DNA from: Desulfobacteraceae bacterium
Lineage (GTDB): Bacteria; Desulfobacterota; Desulfobacteria; Desulfobacterales; SURF-7
Assembly: GCA_003599865.1 (NCBI GenBank)
Contig: QZKS01000001.1
Coordinates: 1 to 38,499 of the forward strand
DNA: 38,499 bases
Direction: 5' to 3'
Shown here: in pieces, positions 17,716-27,079 of the stretch
Position numbering within the stretch: the first letter of the stretch is position 1
Layout of the letters: each line of letters begins with the position of its first letter
Position numbers and translations under genes: made by a program
The notes under the pieces: generated by a model
The model's input: the letters and a program-made list of their open reading frames with translations, nothing else
What the model was told of the DNA's origin: nothing
Database searches by the model: none

Positions 17716-18786
17716 ATGAATAAAATAAAAGTCCTGATCATAGATGATTCCGCCATTGTCCGGCAGTCGCTGGAGAATATTCTTTCTTCCGATCCACAGA
17801 TCGAAGTAATCGGAACGGCGGCAGATCCCTATATCGCAGCCAAAAAAATGCAGGAAAATGCACCGGATGTGATTACGCTCGATATTGAGATGCCCCGCAT
17901 GGACGGACTCACCTTTTTACAGAAAATCATGTCCCAGCATCCGCTGCCGGTTGTCATCTGCTCCAGTCTGGCGGAAGAGTTATCCCAGACAACCATCAAG
18001 GCGCTGGAATATGGTGCTGTTGAAATCATCCAGAAACCCAAACTGGGTACAAAGCAGTTTTTTGAAGAGTCCAAAATATTGATATGCGATATCATCAAGG
18101 CTGCCGCTGCCATCACACCCAAAAGAGTCTCCTCATTTCGACAGATTCCCAAAAAACTGACGGCGGATGCGGTTCTTCCAAAATCCAAAACAAATGCCAT
18201 GATTAAAACAACGGAAAAAGTCGTTGTCATCGGAGCCTCAACTGGAGGGACGGAGGCCCTTCGGGAATTTCTCGAAGTACTGCCCCCGGATTGCCCCGGC
18301 ATCGTCATCGTCCAGCACATGCCGGAAAATTTCACCAAGGCGTTTTCCAAAAGACTCGACGGTCTTTGCCAGATATCCGTAAAAGAGGCGGCGAATAACG
18401 ACACCGTACTTCGCGGTCAGGCATTGATTGCACCGGGAAATAACCACATGCTGCTCAAGAGGAGCGGCGCGCGGTATTATGTGGAAGTAAAAAAAGGCCC
18501 GCTCGTATCCAGGCACCGCCCATCGGTTGATGTTCTCTTCCGGTCTGCTGCCCGGTATGCCGGAAGTAATGCGATGGGCATCATCATGACCGGAATGGGA
18601 GATGACGGCGCCAGAGGAATGCTGGAAATGAAAGAAACGGGATCTTTCAATATCGCTCAGGATGAAGCCTCCTGTGTTGTTTTCGGCATGCCGAAAGAAG
18701 CCATCAAACTCGGCGGCGTTGATAAAATTCTGCCTCTGGAAAAAATAGCGGCCGAAATGCTGCGCGAGTGTTCAAAACATAATTAG
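17716..18786 (+). CDS. cheB: Chemotaxis methylesterase CheB
   Basis: A 356-residue response regulator with an N-terminal receiver domain ([10 protein letters not shown] acidic pair, phospho-acceptor Asp in [13 protein letters not shown]) and a C-terminal methylesterase domain. The serine hydrolase triad is visible as Ser in [11 protein letters not shown], His in VQHMPENFT and Asp in [10 protein letters not shown]. It removes methyl groups from receptors when phosphorylated by CheA and so opposes CheR. A gap of 111 bp separates it from cheR, without an evident promoter, and the next receptor follows after 18 bp. Confidence 0.96.
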   Translation: MNKIKVLIIDDSAIVRQSLENILSSDPQIEVIGTAADPYIAAKKMQENAPDVITLDIEMPRMDGLTFLQKIMSQHPLPVVICSSLAEELSQTTIKALEYGAVEIIQKPKLGTKQFFEESKILICDIIKAAAAITPKRVSSFRQIPKKLTADAVLPKSKTNAMIKTTEKVVVIGASTGGTEALREFLEVLPPDCPGIVIVQHMPENFTKAFSKRLDGLCQISVKEAANNDTVLRGQALIAPGNNHMLLKRSGARYYVEVKKGPLVSRHRPSVDVLFRSAARYAGSNAMGIIMTGMGDDGARGMLEMKETGSFNIAQDEASCVVFGMPKEAIKLGGVDKILPLEKIAAEMLRECSKHN

Positions 18787-18804
18787 GGATAAAAGGAGCT
18801 GTCC

Positions 18805-21186
18805 ATGAAACCAGTCAGAAACATTTTTAAAAACCTGAAAATATCCATGAAGATTGTTTTTCTGGGTCTTTTCATCACCATGCTGTTCGTTGCCACCATT
18901 CTTGTGTGGGTGGTTCCCAAGGCGGCCGATGCCCTGATCGACAAGAAAAAAGAAAAAATCAGAGAGCAGACGGAAATTGCCTGGACCATTGCCGTCTATT
19001 ATCATGACCTCGCGGAAAAGAAAGTGCTTTCGGAAAGCAAGGCCATGGAAGAAGCCATAAATACTATTCGAATTTTGCGATACGGACCGGAAATGAAAGA
19101 CTACTTCTGGATCAATGACAGCCGTCCCTACATGATCATGCACCCGTTTTCCAAAGACCTGGAAGGCAAGGACCTGAGCGGTAATCGGGATCCACAGGGG
19201 AAAGCCCTGTTTGCGGAAATGGTCAAGGTCTGCCGGCAGGACGGACACGGATTCGTTGACTATATGTGGCAGTACAAAGATGACGCAACCCGTATCGTAC
19301 CGAAAATCTCCTATGTCAAACGATTTGCGCCATGGGACTGGATCATCGGTACCGGCATGTATATCGAAGATGTGAATGAAGAGATTGGTGCCTGGAGAAA
19401 TACCATCATCGGCGTCATAGCCGTCATTGCCCTGATTGCCGTGGTACTGGCCATGCTGCTGAGCCGTTCCATATCCCATCGGCTCCGCAATACATCGGAG
19501 ATGATGGAAGCCATTGCCGACGGCAAACTGGATATTAAAATCGAAAATGATACAAAAGATGAGATCGGCGATATGCTGAGTTCCTTCCAGAAGGTTGTTT
19601 TGATATTGCAGAAAATACTTTCCGATATCAACAATCTGATCACGGTCGTCAAGGAAGGAAATCTAAACAGCAGGGGAGATGAATCATCCTACCAGGGGGG
19701 ATGGCAGGCCCTGGTTCAGGGTATCAACAGCCTGACCGATGTCATGGCCGGACACCTCCGCAATATCCCCTCTCCGGTCATGGTTGTCAATCAGGAATTT
19801 AATATTCTGTTTGCCAATGACTATTTGCTGAATCTCCTTGGAAAAACCGAGGAGCAGGTCCTTGGCACAAAATGCTACCAGCAGGTAAGGTATGATGATT
19901 GCCAGACCGGAAACTGTGCTTGCAAACAGGCGATTCAGACCGGCCAGAAAATCCAGAGAAGTACCAAGGCGACCATCGGAACCCACGCGCTGGAAATCGA
20001 CTACATCGGCATGCCGGTCAAGGATCAGAACAACAAGGTAGCGGCTTCATTCGAATTCATCACCGACCAGACAGAGGTGAGAAAAGCCGCACGGATTGCC
20101 GAAAAGCAGGCTGAGTATCAAAAAAATGAAACCAACAAACTTCTCGGAGCATTGAATCGAATTGCCGGCGGTAATCTGGATGCAACCCTGGAGGTCGGCG
20201 CTGCTGATGAGGACACTCGACAGATCGCTGAAAATTTTGAAGAAATCTCTTCCAATATTGAATCCATGGTCAGCAAGCTGAGTTCCGTTGTCGTCAATGT
20301 CATCACCAGCGCGGACAATGTTGCTGCCGGAAGCAAAGAGGTCAGCACCACCTCCCAGAAAATGTCTCAGGGCGCAACCGAGCAGGCAGCATCAGCCGAG
20401 CAGGCGTCTTCATCCATGGAACAGATGTCCGCCAACATCAAACAGAATGCGGACAATGCCCAGCAAACCGAAAGAATTGCCATTCAGGCTTCCGAAGATG
20501 CGGAAAAAGGAGGAAAGGCCGTAGCCAAAACAGTCGACGCCATGAAACAGATTGCGGAAAAAATTTCCATTATCGAGGAAATCGCACGTCAGACAAACAT
20601 GCTGGCCTTGAATGCCGCCATTGAGGCTGCCCGTGCAGGAGAACATGGCAAAGGCTTTGCCGTCGTTGCCGATGCGGTTCGAAAACTGGCCGAAAGAAGC
20701 CAGTCGGCAGCTGCCGAAATCAGCACCCTGTCCACATCCAGCGTGGAAATTGCCGAAAACGCCGGTGAGATGTTGAACAAGATTGTCCCGGATATCCGGA
20801 GAAATGCGGAACTTGTGCAGGAAATCAATGCGGCAAGCAACGAGCAGAGTACCGGAGCCGACCAGATCAATCAGGCCTTGCAGCAACTGGACCAGGTCAT
20901 CCAGCAGAATGCCGCAGCCTCGGAACAGCTTTCCTCCACCTCGGAAGAGCTGGCATCCCAGGCCTCCCAACTCCAGGATGTGATTTCATTTTTTAAAATC
21001 GATGAACGTCTTCTGCAATCCAACTATGCTGTAACGCCTCCTCCCACTCTTCCGGAAAAAATGCCGGCCAAGCCTCCGAAACGAAAGCCGGTTCATAAAA
21101 AATCACCTCCTTCCGGAATCATGATTGAAATGGGCAAGGACGATAAAGGGGGAGATTATCTCGACAGCGAGTTTGAACAATACTAG
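18805..21186 (+). CDS. Methyl-accepting chemotaxis protein with Cache and PAS domains
   Basis: A 793-residue receptor. A membrane helix (about 14-36) leads to a periplasmic single Cache domain (about 37-190) with [17 protein letters not shown] and [14 protein letters not shown], typical of sCache_2 sensors of small organic acids. A second helix (about 198-222), HAMP modules, a cytoplasmic PAS domain (about 318-435), another HAMP-like segment and the MCP signalling domain follow. The PAS domain has four cysteines (357, 366, 371, 373; pattern C-x8-C-x4-C-x-C), suggesting redox or metal sensing (inference). The C-terminus is EFEQY. The signalling domain is nearly the same as in the receptor at 14014. 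It directly follows cheB, with AAGGAG upstream of the start. Confidence 0.95.
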   Translation: MKPVRNIFKNLKISMKIVFLGLFITMLFVATILVWVVPKAADALIDKKKEKIREQTEIAWTIAVYYHDLAEKKVLSESKAMEEAINTIRILRYGPEMKDYFWINDSRPYMIMHPFSKDLEGKDLSGNRDPQGKALFAEMVKVCRQDGHGFVDYMWQYKDDATRIVPKISYVKRFAPWDWIIGTGMYIEDVNEEIGAWRNTIIGVIAVIALIAVVLAMLLSRSISHRLRNTSEMMEAIADGKLDIKIENDTKDEIGDMLSSFQKVVLILQKILSDINNLITVVKEGNLNSRGDESSYQGGWQALVQGINSLTDVMAGHLRNIPSPVMVVNQEFNILFANDYLLNLLGKTEEQVLGTKCYQQVRYDDCQTGNCACKQAIQTGQKIQRSTKATIGTHALEIDYIGMPVKDQNNKVAASFEFITDQTEVRKAARIAEKQAEYQKNETNKLLGALNRIAGGNLDATLEVGAADEDTRQIAENFEEISSNIESMVSKLSSVVVNVITSADNVAAGSKEVSTTSQKMSQGATEQAASAEQASSSMEQMSANIKQNADNAQQTERIAIQASEDAEKGGKAVAKTVDAMKQIAEKISIIEEIARQTNMLALNAAIEAARAGEHGKGFAVVADAVRKLAERSQSAAAEISTLSTSSVEIAENAGEMLNKIVPDIRRNAELVQEINAASNEQSTGADQINQALQQLDQVIQQNAAASEQLSSTSEELASQASQLQDVISFFKIDERLLQSNYAVTPPPTLPEKMPAKPPKRKPVHKKSPPSGIMIEMGKDDKGGDYLDSEFEQY

Positions 21187-21248
21187 AATAGTATGACATT
21201 GGTTTTGACAGCGAAGGCAACAACATTATTACAAAGGAGAATCATGCA

Positions 21249-21812
21249 ATGAATACAAAAATGAGATGGATTGGAATGGGACTGATCAGCTTCCTGTTCG
21301 TAAGCGCAGCGTTTGCCGGTGAAAAAGCTCCGCAGAAAATCATGGATCTGGCCAACACAACTCTTGCGCAACTGGGCACTGATCCGGTTATTGTCAAGGC
21401 AGTTAGGGAGGAAAATGCAAAAGGAAAAACCCTGAACCAGATTCAGGATATGGACAAGAAGTGGCAAGCCCATGCCGGCATCGCGGATTACATGAAACAG
21501 ATGATGGATTCGGAATGCGGCAGGCATCTGCGGACGATTCAAAACAGCAAGCCTTACTATGCGGAGATTTTTGTCATGGATAATCAGGGAGCCAATGTGG
21601 CCATGACGGATAAAACTTCCGACTATTGGCAGGGAGATGAAGCCAAGTTCAAAAATTCTTTTAAAGAGGGACTGGGAGCGGTATTTGTGGATGATGTGGA
21701 GTTTGACGACAGTGCACAGACCTATCTTGTACAGATTTCGGTACCGGTGAAAGATGGTGATACCGTGATCGGCGCCATTACCTTTGGAATCGATGTAGAC
21801 AAGGTCGAGTAA
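21249..21812 (+). CDS. Secreted Cache-like sensor protein
   Basis: A 187-residue protein with a cleavable signal peptide (cleavage after about residue 23, SAAFA/GEKA). The mature part resembles an isolated periplasmic Cache/PDC-type domain: IFVMDNQGANVAMT, DYWQGDEAKF and a final strand pattern VPVKDGDTVIGAITFGIDVDKVE. It has no membrane anchor or signalling domain, so it would act as a soluble periplasmic binding protein. It sits 62 bp after the Cache/PAS receptor and 28 bp before the hemerythrin receptor, likely in one transcript, and may present a ligand to a neighbouring receptor (inference). The start codon overlaps a two-codon reading frame (21244-21252). Confidence 0.82.
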   Translation: MNTKMRWIGMGLISFLFVSAAFAGEKAPQKIMDLANTTLAQLGTDPVIVKAVREENAKGKTLNQIQDMDKKWQAHAGIADYMKQMMDSECGRHLRTIQNSKPYYAEIFVMDNQGANVAMTDKTSDYWQGDEAKFKNSFKEGLGAVFVDDVEFDDSAQTYLVQISVPVKDGDTVIGAITFGIDVDKVE

Positions 21813-21840
21813 ATCACAAACTTGCCAAGGGAGCTAAACC

Positions 21841-24129
21841 ATGCGTTTTATCCATAATATCAAGGTCAGTGGTAAACTGATCATCGGATTTTTCATCATG
21901 ATCATTCTGATGGCAGGTATCAGTCTTTCCGGATTTTCCGGTATCCGGAAAATACAAAGCCGACTGAATGCGGTCTTCATGGTCAATCTGCCCAGTGTGG
22001 ATTTTTTGATCCAGACAGACCGGGATTTGCAGCAGCTTCTGGTTTCCGAACGTTCCATGATTTTTGCAAATGTCAAAACCGACGAATTTCAGAATCTCGT
22101 GAACGACTATGAAGAAAACTTCAAGCAGTCCGTGGAACGGTGGAACCAATACAAAGCGCTTGACATCAGTCCGGAGGAAAGAGCACTGATTCCCCGATAT
22201 GAACAAGTGAGAACGGAATGGGAAAAAATCTCCCGGGAAATTGTCAATGGAAGAATATCGGACACGCGCGAGGGAAGGCGCAAGGCACTTGATCTTTCCC
22301 TTGGAACGGCAAAGGCGAAATTCGAAGAAATGCGCGGATACCTGGATCAACTCACCGGGATCAGCCTGGCAAAGGCGGACAACGCCCATCAAACCACCGG
22401 GCCGATTTACCGAATGACCCTGGTCGTGCTCTTTTCCATCACCGGCCTCGGTCTGCTGCTGGCTGTTATGATCGTATGGATACTAAGCCGCGCCATCACC
22501 AAGCCGATCCGCCTGATCGCCGAAGGCGCCAGACGATTTTCCATCGGGGATATCCAGCTGGAAGGAATGGACCTGAATGCCATCGCCGAAATCAATTCCA
22601 GAAAAGACGAACTGGGAGATACCGGACGCGCATTTTCCCAGCTGATCGCGTATATGAAGGAAAAAGCCGAAGCCATGGGAAGGATCGCCGACGGCAATCT
22701 GGATATTCTGGTGGAAAAAAAATCCGAACAGGACCAGCTTGGTGCGTCTCTTATCAAGATGATCCATAATCTCAATGTGATCATGAAAGATCTCTACACC
22801 GCTATTGAGCAGGTAGACAATGGTTCGCGGCAGGTTTCCGACTCCAGTCAATCCCTTTCGCAGGGTGCGACCCAGCAGGCTGCCTCTCTGGAAGAAATCA
22901 CCAGCTCCATGACCCAGATCGGTTCCCAGACCAAAACCAATGCGGAAAATGCCGGTCAGGCAAACCAGCTTGGCCTTTCCACAAAAGAGGCATCCAGCCA
23001 CGGTGTTCAGCAGATGGAATTGATGACAAAGGCCATGGACGAGATCAATCAGTCCAGCAAAAAAATCGCGAAAATCATCAAAACCATTGATGACATTGCA
23101 TTTCAAACCAACCTTCTGGCACTGAACGCCGCGGTGGAGGCGGCTCGTGCCGGCCACCACGGCAAGGGATTTGCCGTGGTGGCCCAGGAGGTGCGTTCCC
23201 TGGCCGCTAAAAGCGCAAAGGCCGCCCAGGAAACCGCCGAGATGATTGAATCCGGAAATCAAAAAGTGGATCATGGATTGAATATTGCCGCACAGACCAG
23301 CGAATCCCTTGCCGGCATCAATGAAGGAATCACCAAGGTAACGGACATCATCAATGAAATTGCCGCTGCCAGCAATGAGCAGGCCCAGGGAATCTCCCAG
23401 GTCAATATCGGTCTGTCCCAGATCGACAGTGTGACCCAGCAGAACACGGCCAACGCAGAGGAAACATCCGCCGCAGCCGTAGAGCTTGCCGGCCAGGCCT
23501 CCCATGTACGAAACCTTTTATCCCGGTTCAAACTCTCTTCGACGATTCATCAATCTGAGAAAACCCATTATCCTCCTGCCCGGATGGTGGCCCAGCCCGC
23601 TGAAAAACTGATCAACTGGGGTCCTCAATATTCCGTCGGCGTCCGGAATATGGACCAGCAGCACATGCGGCTCATCGACCTCATCAACGAATTGTATTCC
23701 GCGCTCAAGTCGGGGAAGGCCGTTGATGTGCAGGAATCCATACTCGATGGTCTGATTTCCTATACCCGGGAACACTTCGCAAAAGAAGAAGCCCTGCTTC
23801 GGGTGCACAAATTCCAAGGGCTGGCGGAGCACGAAAAAATGCACCGCGGGTTTGAGGCCAAAATTTCTGAATATCAGGAAAAAATGCGGTCCGGAGCCTC
23901 TCTTGGAGTGGATGCAATAAACTTTCTCAAGGATTGGCTGGTCAACCACATTCAGAAAGCAGACAAACAATATGAGCATGCCGTGGGCGATAACAAACCG
24001 GCAAATATCCGTCGTCCAGTACCGGATTATCAATGGGGCGTACCGGCTCCGGCAAGGGTGAACGATGATGGAAGGGCCGACCCTCGCCAAATCATCCGGC
24101 TCGATGACGAGGAGTTCGGAAAATACTGA
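21841..24129 (+). CDS. Methyl-accepting chemotaxis protein with C-terminal hemerythrin domain
   Basis: A 762-residue receptor. It has a periplasmic four-helix-bundle sensor closely related to that of the receptor at 217, two membrane helices, a HAMP domain, an MCP signalling domain and then a bacteriohemerythrin domain (about 589-716). The diiron ligands are all present: His608, His645 and Glu649 (HFAKE), His664 and His668 (HEKMH), and His703 and Asp708 (HIQKAD). The domain would bind O2 in the cytoplasm, as in the known Desulfovibrio receptor DcrH. The signalling hairpin ([27 protein letters not shown]) differs from the other four receptors and is closer to the enterobacterial type. The tail ends DDEEFGKY, keeping the shared pentapeptide after the extra domain. 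AAGGGAG precedes the start, and it converges on the next gene with 6 bp between them. Confidence 0.96.
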   Translation: MRFIHNIKVSGKLIIGFFIMIILMAGISLSGFSGIRKIQSRLNAVFMVNLPSVDFLIQTDRDLQQLLVSERSMIFANVKTDEFQNLVNDYEENFKQSVERWNQYKALDISPEERALIPRYEQVRTEWEKISREIVNGRISDTREGRRKALDLSLGTAKAKFEEMRGYLDQLTGISLAKADNAHQTTGPIYRMTLVVLFSITGLGLLLAVMIVWILSRAITKPIRLIAEGARRFSIGDIQLEGMDLNAIAEINSRKDELGDTGRAFSQLIAYMKEKAEAMGRIADGNLDILVEKKSEQDQLGASLIKMIHNLNVIMKDLYTAIEQVDNGSRQVSDSSQSLSQGATQQAASLEEITSSMTQIGSQTKTNAENAGQANQLGLSTKEASSHGVQQMELMTKAMDEINQSSKKIAKIIKTIDDIAFQTNLLALNAAVEAARAGHHGKGFAVVAQEVRSLAAKSAKAAQETAEMIESGNQKVDHGLNIAAQTSESLAGINEGITKVTDIINEIAAASNEQAQGISQVNIGLSQIDSVTQQNTANAEETSAAAVELAGQASHVRNLLSRFKLSSTIHQSEKTHYPPARMVAQPAEKLINWGPQYSVGVRNMDQQHMRLIDLINELYSALKSGKAVDVQESILDGLISYTREHFAKEEALLRVHKFQGLAEHEKMHRGFEAKISEYQEKMRSGASLGVDAINFLKDWLVNHIQKADKQYEHAVGDNKPANIRRPVPDYQWGVPAPARVNDDGRADPRQIIRLDDEEFGKY

Positions 24130-24135
24130 GATTGT

Positions 24136-25740
24136 TCAGTCCGGCTGTTTGCGGTCTCTTCCTTGCTGATTCAGCCTTTTGAAAATCCCTTTGTTTTTTT
24201 TATAAATACGCAGAAAGACTTCAAACAACTCATCATAGATCTGCCGGTTTTCCGGATTGGGTTCAAAAACCCTCTCGTATTCCATAAGATCCGGTATATC
24301 CTGAAAATCAATATAGCCCAGACCGGCAGATGCCAGAAAGGCCGCACCGCGGGCATTGGTTTCTCTGGCATTCCTGACTTTCCGGATATTCCTGTCCAGT
24401 ACATCTGCAAAAATCCGACACCAGATATCCGAAACCGCCCCGCCGCCAATGATGGTCAGGGTTTCCATTGGTCTTCCGATAAACTTCTCGACATACTGAA
24501 AACTCCATCGGGTATTGTAGGCAACCCCTTCCAGAACCGATCGCACAAAATGATCGGCGGTTGTTCTCATGGAAATATTGAAAAAACCGCCGCGCAGATT
24601 CGTATCGTCAACCGGTGCTCTTTCCCCATTGAGCCAGGGCATGAAAATCAGTTTATCACTTCCTGCCGGAACCCTTGAAGCGATTGCCGATAATTTTTGA
24701 TAAGGATGATCGGGATTTTTCCCGGAATGAAATTCATTGTGAAAGAGGATCAGGTTATCCAGCAGAAAAGACACGCATCCGCCGGCAATATCCTGCTCGT
24801 TCAAAACCTGATATCTGCCCGGAATCGCGGAAGGAAGGGATGCAATTTTGTGGAACAGGTCGGTCTTCTTGTAAGGCACAAGGCACTCCACCCAGGAAGA
24901 GGTTCCGATATAAATATGCCCTTCATAATCTCTCACGGCACCGGAACCGATCAGCGCAGCCTGATGGTCGGGTGAACCCATGATCACCCTGGTTCCGGAT
25001 TTCAGACCGATCTGTTCCGCGATTTCCGGCAGCACGGTTCCCAGAACATCCGTGGACGGTCTCAGGTCCGGCAGTTTGTCTTTATCAATATGAAAAAAAT
25101 CAATCAGGCCGTCATGATATTTCACATGATGAATATCCCGGATATCGGTTACCCAGAACAGCATGATCGAATCAAAGGATGCGGCAAATTCCCCGGTCAG
25201 CTTCATGTTCAGGTAATCCTTGCTGCCCAGGAACTTGTAGGTTTTTTCATAGATCGCCGGATATTCCCGTTGAATGAAAAGCACATGGGCAATGTCGTCC
25301 TTTCCGGTGAGAGACGGACCTCCGCCTGTGTAGTAAATGGACCGCAGTGCCTTTCCCAACCCAAAGCCCTCTACGCTGGGAAATCCTTTCACCAGATCTT
25401 CTATATACGGGGCTCCTCTTGAATCCATCCAGGTCAGGCAGTTCATGAGATGGTTGCCGTTCCGGTCCACGGCCACCGTGCTGGAAAATGTACTGGATAC
25501 GCAAACCGCTTCAATGCGCTCAACCGGTATGATTCCCTTTTTAATCAGACTACGCGCTGCCGAGAGCAGGGCAATCCACCAGTCGTCGGGATCCTGTTCC
25601 GCCCCTCCTCCCGGCAGAAAAAATGTCGGGGTCGGCACATAGTGAAAGTCCATTATCTGACCATAAATCGAGACAATCGCGACCTTCAGGCCGGACGTGC
25701 CATGATCAATGGCAAGGATATATCGGTCTTTGTCATTCAT
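24136..25740 (-). CDS. FGGY-family carbohydrate kinase
   Basis: A 534-residue sugar kinase of the xylulokinase/glycerol kinase family. The N-terminal ATPase fold starts with AIDHGTSGLKVAIV, the catalytic Asp is expected in GSPDHQAALIGSG, and MPWLNGERAP and TIIGGGAVSDIWCRIFADV are typical of the C-terminal lobe. Length is normal. The substrate cannot be read from the sequence. Its start overlaps the stop codon of the upstream dehydrogenase by 4 bp (ATGA), so the two are translationally coupled. No sugar transporter or isomerase is nearby, which leaves the pathway open. Confidence 0.9.
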   Translation of the reverse strand: MNDKDRYILAIDHGTSGLKVAIVSIYGQIMDFHYVPTPTFFLPGGGAEQDPDDWWIALLSAARSLIKKGIIPVERIEAVCVSSTFSSTVAVDRNGNHLMNCLTWMDSRGAPYIEDLVKGFPSVEGFGLGKALRSIYYTGGGPSLTGKDDIAHVLFIQREYPAIYEKTYKFLGSKDYLNMKLTGEFAASFDSIMLFWVTDIRDIHHVKYHDGLIDFFHIDKDKLPDLRPSTDVLGTVLPEIAEQIGLKSGTRVIMGSPDHQAALIGSGAVRDYEGHIYIGTSSWVECLVPYKKTDLFHKIASLPSAIPGRYQVLNEQDIAGGCVSFLLDNLILFHNEFHSGKNPDHPYQKLSAIASRVPAGSDKLIFMPWLNGERAPVDDTNLRGGFFNISMRTTADHFVRSVLEGVAYNTRWSFQYVEKFIGRPMETLTIIGGGAVSDIWCRIFADVLDRNIRKVRNARETNARGAAFLASAGLGYIDFQDIPDLMEYERVFEPNPENRQIYDELFEVFLRIYKKNKGIFKRLNQQGRDRKQPD

Positions 25741-26966
25741 GCGATATCGACAATCGAAACCTTTCCGGCCGCATCGACACTTTCGACGATCACACCGCTG
25801 AAAGAACCATCTTCGTTTTTCTTTTCGCCCAGTTTCATCACCTTGGAAATCAGATCAATGAAATCAGCCGGATTCACGCCTCCCTCCGGAGGGAAAATAC
25901 CCTTTTGGGTAATCCTGCCCTGCTGCATCAGCATGACGCCGATGGCTGCCGGAATGCCGGTGCCTTCTCCCAGAGCCTGGCTGCCGGAAGCCATATGAAA
26001 ACGGTATTCCTGATATCGGCCGTCCTTTTTTCCTTTTACCACAACCGAACAGCATCCCCGCTGGGAACCGAAACCGGTTTCTTTCAGGATCCGCTCTCTT
26101 TCCCGGATGATATAGGCGGTGGCAAACTCGGCAGGAACTACCGGCCGGCCCTTGACCATGACCGACTCCCGGCTTGCCAGCCCGAGACGGCACAACTCCC
26201 GGGTCAATTCATAGTAAGCATCCGGGATAACCGTACCTTTGTTGGTCACCTGCTTCACCTTGATATATTGGGGAATCGTGACCTGTTCCGGATGCGGATA
26301 GGGATACAGCGGAATATTTTTCCCCAGAACCGGAAAATCAAAGGTCTGCCGCATGGCCATGCCGTCCTCCTCAAAGTATTTCACATATTTCAGCTTACCA
26401 TCCAGAAACATGGGAATATCAATGCTCATGCAGTGAAACCGGTGTCCGATCACGCCCTCCCCCTCAAACGGCTCTCCGCCATGGGCATGAAAAATATCAA
26501 TGGAATCGGTTTCATCCAGCAGGCTTTCCGCAGCGAACCGGGCCAGAATATTGGTTGCTCCCGGCGAACTTCCCATCCCGATCAGCGCGGAAATTCCGGC
26601 CTTTCTAGCATCCGCATCCATGGCAAGGATTTCCAGGGTCACATCCACGTCATCACAGACATCCACATAATGGATGCCGGATTCGATAACCGCTTTTAAA
26701 ATGATTTTTACGGATTTGTAAAACGGTCCCACACAGTTCAAGACCAGATCGCAACCTCTGATCGCCTGTTTGATGCTTTGCGGATCCATGGCATCAAACC
26801 GAAGCGCCGATACTTTTTCCCCTCCGATTTCCGAAATCAGTTTTTCCGCTCGATCCATGTTCATGTCGCCGATCACGACATGATCAAAAATCTCCTGCGC
26901 TGCCAGGGTTTTAACCGCCACACTCCCGACTGCGCCGCACCCGCCCAGAACAATGACTGTTGCCAT
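25737..26966 (-). CDS. Saccharopine dehydrogenase-like NAD(P)-binding oxidoreductase
   Basis: A 409-residue protein with an N-terminal Rossmann fold (VIVLGGCGAVGSVAVKTL) and the family motifs DLVLNCVGPFYKSV, HYVDVCDD and GMGSSPGATNILARF. It belongs to the saccharopine dehydrogenase/carboxynorspermidine synthase-like group. Such proteins act on amino-acid-like or polyamine intermediates, but the substrate here is not evident. GGAGG lies 8 nt upstream of the start, which makes it secure. It is the first gene of a two-gene unit with the FGGY kinase. Lysine biosynthesis or degradation is not supported by neighbouring genes. Confidence 0.88.
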   Translation of the reverse strand: MATVIVLGGCGAVGSVAVKTLAAQEIFDHVVIGDMNMDRAEKLISEIGGEKVSALRFDAMDPQSIKQAIRGCDLVLNCVGPFYKSVKIILKAVIESGIHYVDVCDDVDVTLEILAMDADARKAGISALIGMGSSPGATNILARFAAESLLDETDSIDIFHAHGGEPFEGEGVIGHRFHCMSIDIPMFLDGKLKYVKYFEEDGMAMRQTFDFPVLGKNIPLYPYPHPEQVTIPQYIKVKQVTNKGTVIPDAYYELTRELCRLGLASRESVMVKGRPVVPAEFATAYIIRERERILKETGFGSQRGCCSVVVKGKKDGRYQEYRFHMASGSQALGEGTGIPAAIGVMLMQQGRITQKGIFPPEGGVNPADFIDLISKVMKLGEKKNEDGSFSGVIVESVDAAGKVSIVDIA

Positions 26967-27079
26967 TTTGCCTGCCTCCGGTAATTAAAAATTTAACTTT
27001 TTCTTTTCGCGCTGTTTTCATTTGTATAGCAATCAACCGATATTCTGATAAAGCTGTTCAAATTGCCGGAAAATGCACC

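Noticed and set aside
21180-21194. Hairpin at the stop codon of the Cache/PAS receptor
   Set aside because: A 6-bp AT-rich stem with a 3-nt loop and no T tract is too weak to call a terminator, and the next gene follows closely.
25623-26699. 358-codon open frame on the + strand opposite the dehydrogenase and kinase genes
   Set aside because: It is fully antisense to two genes with clear family motifs, has no recognisable domain and no ribosome-binding site.
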